Source: JABDMH01 sp965223165
GTDB lineage: Bacteria > Bacteroidota > Bacteroidia > Chitinophagales > Saprospiraceae
Assembly: GCA_965223165.1 (NCBI GenBank)
Contig: CBDCVQ010000003.1
Span: forward strand, 124,001-188,000
DNA: 64,000 bases
Reading direction: 5' to 3'
The notes beneath the pieces are model-generated. The model did not search any database and had not been told where the DNA came from. It worked only from the letters and a program-made list of their open reading frames with translations. Positions within the stretch are counted from its first letter, which is position 1; every line of letters begins with the position of its first letter. This document shows, piece by piece, positions 44,920 to 52,900 of the stretch. A program made the translations under genes and the position numbers.

Positions 44920-46348
44920 ACGCGACCAAAGGCATTAGTTCATGGGTGATAATGGAGTGCTTGAGACCCAGGTTGTCACGGAGGAGATGGTTGATCAGGA
45001 AGATGGTCCGGTCTGCCACCCGAACGGCTTCTTTCTCGTTGGTCTGCAGAAGAGTGAAGTGAATCTGGGGCAGATCGACCGCGCGTATATCACCGCCTTT
45101 TTGCGAGCCCTTGACGATCTGGCAAAGCTCGTTGATCAACTTCCATTTATGATGGTCACCGAGCTGCCGATTGAGGGAAGCCATGTCGCTGAAGCTCAAG
45201 GTGACCAGATAGCTTTCCTTCTCCGGATAGCGGGTGCTGAGATACTGCACCGCCTTGATAAAGACATCGATTGCTACCACATCCTCCAGCAAACCTCCGC
45301 GATGCTGTGTCCCTACTCCCAGACGTCCCGACACCAAGCTCTCTATAGCTTTGGGCAGGATGTCATAGGCCTTCAGTTCAAACTTTACTAGGTGCTCTAC
45401 GTCCTGGTCATGTCCGCATGCCACGCACTTCGCCCGCACGACGTAGTCCTGAAACTCGGCCTCACACCGCCGGCAGTAGTGCATCATGGTGGGCTTATCA
45501 TAGTCCACGCCTATGTGTCGCAGTTCATGCTCGCACTTGGGGCAAGTCAAGGTCGTTTGATGGGGCTCCTGCTGATAGGCGGAGACTGGAGCCATATGCG
45601 CGCATCGAAAATGATGTATGATGTGCTCGGATTTCAAATCGGCCGAATGGCAAGAGGGGCATACCTCCCGGTACAGCAGAAAACCGTTGGCGCATTGATT
45701 GCACAAATGCGATGATTCGAGGAAGTGGCCGGCCAGGTAGCCCCCCCGCTCTCCAATACGCAAAATCCGTTCTTCGGCAGCTGGATGATCGGATTGGGTA
45801 CCCACGCTCGATAGTACAGGATAGTAATAGCCGGTGGGGCTACGTCGACTCGGTACCGGCGCCAGGACCTTACGATCACGGGAACACGCAAAAGCCAGGG
45901 TATTAAAGAGTACCGTATCCTCGTATCGATCTTGCCGCCGCAATTTGAGCCGTAGGCAGTTTTGTAAAATGCGATGGGCACGATCAGCCATCTGGTCCAG
46001 TCGATCCAAGTGCACCAGGTGACCGTCATAGAGATCATTGAGTTCAGGCGGCGGATCCTCCGGATGGAGGAGAAAGATGGGTTTCAAAAAGAGAAAGCCC
46101 TCCTGGTGAGATCTGATCTTCAGCACCTGCTGGTGACTCAGATAGAGATCCGTACACCGGACGATCAGAGCATTGTGGTCGGCCAGGGTTTCCATAGAGC
46201 CAGAGTAGTAGTCCAGGATCAGGGCATAGCTGAGGCCGGACCGCTCGATGGTTTCTACGGATTCGTGACGATCAGCCTCTTGGTTGCCTCCGGAGGCGGT
46301 AAAGTCAAATCTGAAAATCTGTTCGTCCTTCATGCTTTCATTGTACAC
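44885..46348 (-). CDS. TackOD1 zinc-ribbon protein with degenerate GGDEF domain
   Basis: Residues about 145-320 carry a chain of Cys pairs: 216/219, 230/233, 269/272, 292/295 and 308/311, with IIHHFRCAHMAPV and LRHIGVDYDKPTMMHYC. This is the TackOD1 pattern, a zinc-bearing output domain described from thaumarchaeal and bacterial signalling proteins. Residues 1-130 resemble a receiver-like or sensory fold. Residues 350-480 (VVAIDVFIKAVQYLSTRYPEKESYLVTLSFSD) resemble a GGDEF domain but lack the signature loop, so no cyclase activity is expected. It sits between the HlyD-like and GT2 genes and overlaps the latter, so regulation of the glycosyltransferase is the simplest guess. An ATG 15 bases downstream is an alternative start. 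Confidence 0.8.
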   Translation of the reverse strand: MYNESMKDEQIFRFDFTASGGNQEADRHESVETIERSGLSYALILDYYSGSMETLADHNALIVRCTDLYLSHQQVLKIRSHQEGFLFLKPIFLLHPEDPPPELNDLYDGHLVHLDRLDQMADRAHRILQNCLRLKLRRQDRYEDTVLFNTLAFACSRDRKVLAPVPSRRSPTGYYYPVLSSVGTQSDHPAAEERILRIGERGGYLAGHFLESSHLCNQCANGFLLYREVCPSCHSADLKSEHIIHHFRCAHMAPVSAYQQEPHQTTLTCPKCEHELRHIGVDYDKPTMMHYCRRCEAEFQDYVVRAKCVACGHDQDVEHLVKFELKAYDILPKAIESLVSGRLGVGTQHRGGLLEDVVAIDVFIKAVQYLSTRYPEKESYLVTLSFSDMASLNRQLGDHHKWKLINELCQIVKGSQKGGDIRAVDLPQIHFTLLQTNEKEAVRVADRTIFLINHLLRDNLGLKHSIITHELMPLVAFENARVQSNKP

Positions 46349-46379
46349 ACGGTTATCTAAATGGTCTGGGTCCGGTCAT

Positions 46380-47468
46380 CTACGGTCCATACTCCAAAAA
46401 GGGAATTAAGGGCTTGGAGATATGCACGTTGAGCTTGTAAAAGGCTTTCCATTTCTCCAGCTCAATCTCATTAATGGGGGTGATGTCGGCCGCTATGCTC
46501 CGCGTCACGGGTTCATACGTCTTTTGAAACTCGGAGGGCAACTGATACGTGGCTCCGTAAAATCGTTCGATGATGCCCTTGCTATGCGTACCATCAGGAA
46601 ACTTGACATCCACCAGATCACCTTCGCGGAGGTGTTTGAGAAACTTCTGATCATAGAATGCCTGGATAAACAGATTGGTCGGCTTATGAACGGACATCAC
46701 GATATCTGACTCCAGGGCCACCTCAAAGTCTTCCTTGAAGATTTGAGTAATGAAGCCATTCACCGGCGAGATGTATGCCTGCAGCAGTACGGGCAGTTCG
46801 GCCGGTGTGGCCTTGTTTCTAAGGGCCAACTGCCTTCGTTCGATCCCCTCCTGCACACGCAACCAGTGGAGATATTGCTCTTGAAACCTGATGTCCTCAT
46901 AGGCCGCCGCTTCTCCCCCATCGTATTGGATCAGCCGATGTACATAAGGATCAAGCTTGGATGCGGGGTATACATCTAGAAAGATCTCTTGTTCTACCCG
47001 GTTCTTCTCCGATATTGTGACCTGACTCAAGCGTTGAAAGTCCTTTACGCGCAGCTTAGCCAGCTCAATCTTCTTCCGCGTATCAATGCGCTCCCGTTCA
47101 ATCCACTCCAAGTTTTCAGTGGTGTGGATGACCGGAGTGACTTTATCGACCACGGGTCGCTTAAATACTGCCTCGTCGTGATACATGAAGAGCGTATCGC
47201 CAATCCTCACTTTATCCCCAGCCGCCTTGGTAAACTCCACGATCTGCACATCCTGGGTAAACTGGATATCCAGCTTGCGGAACAGGACCTGCCCCTCTGC
47301 CCGGACAAACAGATTATTGCGAGCCAGAAAGAACAATATGGAGACCATGGCGGAGATGAGTAGGACAAAGTAGATGGCTCGGTCCCAGTTGATCCTACCC
47401 TTTTTGGGGCGTACTTCCTGCAGTACGCGGATCTTGCTTTCCGTTCTCTTAAAGTCCGCGCTCCTCAT
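46380..47468 (-). CDS. HlyD-like membrane-fusion/adaptor protein
   Basis: This 362-residue protein has a short cytoplasmic N-terminus, a single membrane segment at about residues 31-50 (IYFVLLISAMVSILFFLA), a barrel-sandwich half (EGQVLFRKLDIQFTQDVQIVEFTKAAGDKVRIGDTLF), a helical hairpin (ERIDTRKKIELAKLRVKDFQRL) and the returning half (ISPVNGFITQIFKEDFEVALESDIVMSV). That is the HlyD/Alg44-like layout of adaptors linking the inner membrane to an outer-membrane factor. It overlaps the upstream TolC-like gene by 20 bases. No ABC or RND pump is present, which points to export coupled to the GT2 enzyme. Confidence 0.85.
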   Translation of the reverse strand: MRSADFKRTESKIRVLQEVRPKKGRINWDRAIYFVLLISAMVSILFFLARNNLFVRAEGQVLFRKLDIQFTQDVQIVEFTKAAGDKVRIGDTLFMYHDEAVFKRPVVDKVTPVIHTTENLEWIERERIDTRKKIELAKLRVKDFQRLSQVTISEKNRVEQEIFLDVYPASKLDPYVHRLIQYDGGEAAAYEDIRFQEQYLHWLRVQEGIERRQLALRNKATPAELPVLLQAYISPVNGFITQIFKEDFEVALESDIVMSVHKPTNLFIQAFYDQKFLKHLREGDLVDVKFPDGTHSKGIIERFYGATYQLPSEFQKTYEPVTRSIAADITPINEIELEKWKAFYKLNVHISKPLIPFLEYGP

Positions 47469-49491
47469 TCCATCCTATCGTTTGCCGCTCCAATTGCATG
47501 AGTCCACCCATGTCGTCTATGCTGACCCGATCCATCTGCAAGTGATCCTGCAGACGATCCAGAAACGTGTCCAGTTCGAGTCGGTTGTTAAAGTCCTCCG
47601 TACTCACCAGCAACCGGGTCTTGCCAGCGGCCGGATGACCACCATGTACCAGGGGGTAGTACAGCGTGACAAGGTCATCGCTGTCCTCGGCAATCACATC
47701 AATGGAGGTCGCATAGGCCTCCAAGTGTTTGAGGGTGCCATAGCTCGTGAGCCCTACGGTCAAAGCGATATCGTAGCTACCTGCTCGATCCTGGAGCAGG
47801 GACGTGATCCGATCCACGGCTGCCTGATCGGTTGGGTCAAGGTGCCGCAGCTCCAGGTGAATGCGGGGCGTTAGGGCCAGATCGACAGAGGCTGCAAGCT
47901 CCTGCAACACCGGCTGAGCAAAACTTGAGGGTACAAAGGAGAGTCTGACCTCAAAGTCTTCCTGACTCGCCGCATCCAGTAGGGCTGCATAATGGAGATA
48001 GAGATTTAAATCACCCCCGATATCGACCAAGACCTCTCCAAACTTGTTGAACTTGAGAAACTCGACCAGGTACTTGGTCTCCATGCGTTCTAACTCATCT
48101 GCTGCACAATAGACGGCTCGCGTCCCATTGTATCGAGTGGAAAAAAGATGATAGTTCTTCAGCTCAATCATCGGGACAATATCTCCGGAGCCGATCAGGT
48201 CAAAGATCTCCAATGCCTTGAGGTACATCTGCTGCTGCACATCCCACAGTTCCAGATCGACCCCAAATAGTTCGTCCAACTTGTCGACCACGTGCATGGG
48301 ACTATAGTTTGGATCTTCCAGATGCTTTTGGCGCATGCCGCGCTCGATCGACACGGCTAGACGCTCCTTTCGATAGTAGAAGTGGACATACTGCTTGAGT
48401 GCGTGCTCATAGTCATGATACAGCTTGAGCAACTCGTTCTTCAGATTGCGGTGCTGGGTGTCAAACTCACTGATCAGTGTCCTCTTTTTTGCCTCCTTGA
48501 GTTGCCTCCGGGCCGAACGATCAAACGGTAGGGGCATACCCACCGTCAGGCCACCGGACAAGAAGTCCCTACCGGCGTAAGTAGCGCCCGGGCCGCCCTG
48601 GTAGTAGTTGTATCTGAGCTGGGCATTGAGGGTCACCTCCTTGCTCCAGTGAAACTCGTGATCCAGTGCCGCCAGCTCATGTGCAAGTATGGCAGCTTGA
48701 CTAGCGGTGTCAAATCCCGCCTGCTCTATCTGGTCAAAGGGCAGATCGAAGACCGGTAGCTCCTGCACGTCTCGGGCCAAACACTCCGGACTCAACTGAA
48801 CGGACTTCTGGTAGGTCTCATAGTTGTCCAGAAACAACTGGGTCTCCATCTTCTTAGAACGTACCACCAAGACTTCTTCCCACTGGAGAAACTTCATGTA
48901 AAACATCTTGGTGGCCACCTCCTCCAAGCGACTCAGGATGTCCAGACGGTTGCGGATGACGTCAATCTTTTTCTTGTTGAAGGTGTAAATCACGAGATCA
49001 GACGATTGCTGGAACGACAGGTGCCGCAGTCGATTCTCCCGCTTGATTTTTTCCGACTGCCACAGCAGTTGCTTTTGGTGCTCCGTCTGTCGCCGGGCGA
49101 CCACTCCGTTTTTGAAAACCCGCCAGTCTACCCCAGCGTTGGTACGCCAGTTGTAAAATATGCCATCTTCCTCAAGCAGGGCACCGGCAAAATTGTGGGC
49201 ATATCCACCTTGCAACGACAGCCCCTTGTCTTTCTGCATCACTACGCTTTCTGCCCGATGCTCCGCATCCAGATGTTTCAAGTGGGTGGAATCCACCGCT
49301 TTTGGTGTGAAGAGAAATTCGAGATCGTCGGTGCTATTGGAAAAGCGATGGGAGATTAGGGTTTCGCGTACATAGTCCTCGACCATTTGCTCCAGCTCGA
49401 TCGAGACGGATTGCATCAAGAGATCCTGACCGCACAGTATAGGCGCGGAGACCCCCACGCACAGTGGGACAAGCCACAGTAACTTGGACAT
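47449..49491 (-). CDS. TolC-like outer-membrane factor with extra C-terminal domain
   Basis: A signal peptide (MSKLLWLVPLCVGVSAPILCG) starts this 680-residue protein. Residues about 80-430 follow the TolC/OEP pattern: long helices (KRENRLRHLSFQQSSDLVIYTFNKKKIDVIRNRL) separated by strand segments, including LNAQLRYNYYQGGPGATYAGRDFLSGGLTVGMPLPF, the usual second barrel insertion. From about residue 470 a further 210 residues follow (RIHLELRHLDPTDQAAVDRI, YDIALTVGLTSYGTL, IDVIAEDSDDLVTLYYPLVHGG), with alternating strands and helices like a barrel or Rossmann-type fold. That addition is not part of TolC. It is first in the operon. Confidence 0.78.
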   Translation of the reverse strand: MSKLLWLVPLCVGVSAPILCGQDLLMQSVSIELEQMVEDYVRETLISHRFSNSTDDLEFLFTPKAVDSTHLKHLDAEHRAESVVMQKDKGLSLQGGYAHNFAGALLEEDGIFYNWRTNAGVDWRVFKNGVVARRQTEHQKQLLWQSEKIKRENRLRHLSFQQSSDLVIYTFNKKKIDVIRNRLDILSRLEEVATKMFYMKFLQWEEVLVVRSKKMETQLFLDNYETYQKSVQLSPECLARDVQELPVFDLPFDQIEQAGFDTASQAAILAHELAALDHEFHWSKEVTLNAQLRYNYYQGGPGATYAGRDFLSGGLTVGMPLPFDRSARRQLKEAKKRTLISEFDTQHRNLKNELLKLYHDYEHALKQYVHFYYRKERLAVSIERGMRQKHLEDPNYSPMHVVDKLDELFGVDLELWDVQQQMYLKALEIFDLIGSGDIVPMIELKNYHLFSTRYNGTRAVYCAADELERMETKYLVEFLKFNKFGEVLVDIGGDLNLYLHYAALLDAASQEDFEVRLSFVPSSFAQPVLQELAASVDLALTPRIHLELRHLDPTDQAAVDRITSLLQDRAGSYDIALTVGLTSYGTLKHLEAYATSIDVIAEDSDDLVTLYYPLVHGGHPAAGKTRLLVSTEDFNNRLELDTFLDRLQDHLQMDRVSIDDMGGLMQLERQTIGWNEERGL

Positions 49492-49938
49492 TTGGTTTTA
49501 TCGATTTTACGCACTTTGGGTTAATCAAAAAACAGACCAGTAGCAGCGGCTACTCGTTGATTACTAGATACCCCTAGACATATCAGGCCTATAAGAGGCT
49601 GACAATCTTTTATTTACGAGCGATTAATCATTTTCCAAAAAAGAAATCAGCAAGTAATAATAGTACTACAGACCTTGAAATCGGGGCGAAATAGGATCAG
49701 AAAAAGCCCCGGCTAGTGCTTGCGAAAAGTATCACATCTACAGGCCCATCTGCCGATCGTTGGCGAGGTAAAGTAAGCAGATCACACTACTCCAGACCAG
49801 CGTTGTGCCACCGATGCTCAAGGCTCCCCAGTGCCGGATCACCCTAAAAAAGATACCCCTGCAGTCTGAGGAACTGCAGGGGCTTTCCAAAACTTACACT
49901 ACTACATTAGTTTGCTGGGCCCTGGGCAGCAGTGTTCA
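49492..49938. promoter_or_regulatory. Intergenic region between the export operon and the giant protein gene
   Basis: This region must hold the promoter of the minus-strand TolC/HlyD/TackOD1/GT2 operon, near its left part, and the 3' end signals of the gene ending at 49939. Apart from the terminator at 49842 no further element was recognised. Confidence 0.4.
49842..49882 (-). terminator. Rho-independent terminator of the giant surface protein gene
   Basis: CCCCTGCAG pairs exactly with CTGCAGGGG (49856-49882) around a nine-base loop. On the minus strand a T6 run (TATCTTTTTTAGG) follows, the standard terminator form, 57 bases after the stop codon at 49939. Confidence 0.85.
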
Positions 49939-52900
49939 TCATTCTAATTTGATCATTTTTCGGGTAGCGGTATATCGCTCCGTATCCAACTGGTAGAAGA
50001 GGGTGCCCGTGGCTCCCACATCGATCCGTGCCAGCCGAATCTCATGATATCCCGATCGATAGAAGCCCTTGACTACCTTGAGTATGCGCCCTTGTATGTC
50101 GTAAACGGTCAGATCAGCCTTCGTATCCTCCGGAAGATAGAACCCAATGGACGTATCATCCCGGTATGGATTTGGCCGGTTTTGGAACAACGCAAACTGA
50201 CCCACTTCAATTTGAGGAGCGGTACCAAAGGGTGCCCCCACATTAGGCGGACGAGACGAGTTGACAGTGGGACATACCTGAGTGCTGACCACCACAAAGC
50301 TGTCGATGCAGTAGACATCGTTTCCACAAAGGTCGCGTGTCCGCACCCGCAGCCGGTAGACACCCGGCGGCACGTCTGGAATCTGTACCATAGCCGTATC
50401 CCTGGCATTGCCCGGTAGATCAATTGTGGCGCTGACCACCGTCCGGAATCCCCCTCGTTCCAACGTGTCGAGGGCATAGGTATAGTCTACTAATCCGCAG
50501 GTATCAAACATCGTGGCCAGGGCGTCCAGGCCAAACTGACACTGGTCAATCGTGATCGTGTCATCGGTTTGCCCGGCCACGGTGGCCTCGCAGGTCGGTG
50601 GTAAGGTGTCATCGTACACAATGTATTGGATAAAGGAGTCTGCCGGGTTGCTAAAATCGCCATCGTTGTCATCGCACCATTCGGCAAACAACCAGGTGCG
50701 CTGGATGACATACCAGGCTCCGCTACCTCCCCTCACCTCCAGCTCCTTGTCTGAGTGTCCGATGCCAACCACGCGACAATCATCGAGCAAGTACTGGGGT
50801 CGCCCGATACTGTCCGGATGGGCAGGACCCACCACATTGCCGCTGCCGGCAGGATCGTAGATGGGGGCACACGCATATAGCAGTGTGTCCGACGGCAGAG
50901 AAAAGAGGTCACTCGAAAACTCACAGAAATTCTGTACCTGGATGACCTGCTCTACCTCCACGATATCGGGCTCTTTGGTTCCACAGGTTTTCCAGATGAA
51001 AAACCGGCGGGTGATTGTGCCTTCTCCACAGTCGTCCAGGTCACTGACCACGGTCTGTGAGCAGAAGGTGTTCTCGTTGCAGTTGACGAGGATAATGCCG
51101 TTGGCAAGATCCCGATTGTCTTCGGTCAGTCCGCATTCTCTGATGGTTTCTTCCCGTTCTGCAAAGTCAGGAATCAGGGGGTCAAAATAGCTGATCCGCT
51201 CCATCCGGGTCGAACAGGTGCACACACCCAGATCGCGGAAATTAATAATCGGCTCCAACGGCACGCCGGCCTCATCCACATACTGACCGGTCGGATCCAC
51301 CCAGGCCTTGAGATAAGTGCCAAGTGCGGCATCAAGCGCGGCCAGGGCCGCACTATCCCCTTGCTCGGCTCCCTCTACCAGATCGGCGAGCGGTACCGCT
51401 TGCCCATCCAGGGTGTAGGCACTGTCTTCCCGATAGGTATGGCAACTGATCTGCAGATCAGGCGTCACGTCAGCCACGATCGACGCACTGGTCTTGTCCT
51501 CCACGAGGATCTCCGACCAGCTCCGTGACCAATTGCAGAAGAAGTCTGTCACCAGCAGTTCGACAGTCACCTCGGTGCAGGCATCTGAACAGTCAAAGGG
51601 TGTCGCAGTGGCCCAGCCGCCCCCGAGTTGGGCATATTGATCTACACCCTCGGGGCCAAACACCTCTTGATAGGCATGGTGAAATTCGTCCTCATCCATC
51701 ACGCCCAGGCAGGTTACCGTGGCATAGTGGCAAAGTGCGTAGTGCCAAGCTCCTTGTAGCATGTCGGAGCAGGCTTGACCATCCGCCCCCAGCCAGTTTA
51801 TCTCCTGGGCATAGGTGGCTTCTACCTCATCCAATGCATGATCCGTCTCAAGGACGGCGCACCAGAGGGTGTCATCCGTCGAAGTCACTCCTTCGGCTCG
51901 GATACTGTCGCAGAGACGGACACAGGCAACGGCCCAATCAGAGCGCCGAATCAGCACCTGATTCAACTCGCAGTTGTCGTAGCTGTAGTTGTCTACCTCA
52001 TTGGCCCGGAGCCAAACCTTCTTGGATCCTAGGTCAAGGGTCAGCCCATCGTGTGCCACCGCCACCGGCCGAATCTCATCGGTAATCAGCAAGTAGCAAG
52101 TATCGCGTGCGATATTGTGACATTCGTCGTAGGCTTCAACGATGATCTGATAGGGTTCTTCGCGACGCTCAAAGCGGGGACCGGCCGTAGCCTCGTATCG
52201 ATCAGTAAGGGGATTATGCGTGTAGACGAAGGCTCCCACGCCCGTGATCATTGCTTTGACCAACTTGATATCGTTGCATGCGTCATAGGCCTGGACGGCG
52301 GGCAAAGGAGCATGCCTTCTCGCGCAGTCCTCCTCTGCCGTGACGATGGCAATAGGCATGGCGCCACTCAGATCCACCTCTCCCAATGACGAGAGATCAC
52401 AGGAAACCGTAGGCGGTGTCGTATCAAGGGTGACCAGCCAGAACTCGCAGCGAGCGACGATGGGGAGTCCTTCCCCACCCTCGATCTCAGGTTGACCCGG
52501 GCCGGACGGAACGGGACATACCTGTCGTCCCGCGGAACCGTAACAACTCTGGAAGATCTCGACCTCGTACCGGACCATATCACTGCAACCGTTGCCCCCA
52601 AACTCCATGGTCTCCACACTGATCGACAGGCCACACTTGGACGGAATCGGGATGAGCTCCCCCGACTCGTCCAGTAAGGGCATGGTGTCGCATGTATTGC
52701 CCCCGGGGTTGGGCAAGACGATAAAGGGACCAAATACCCGGTCACTGCCGCAGTAGAGGGTATCCGTCTCACGACAATGCAGGTTGAGGATCGTCAAGGG
52801 TGGTAGACGCAGGACCCTGATCGTATCCTTCAGCATTACGCGCTCACCCAGAGAGGAGATCGCATACCACTGTCGATAGATGATTTTGGCCGTGTCATTA

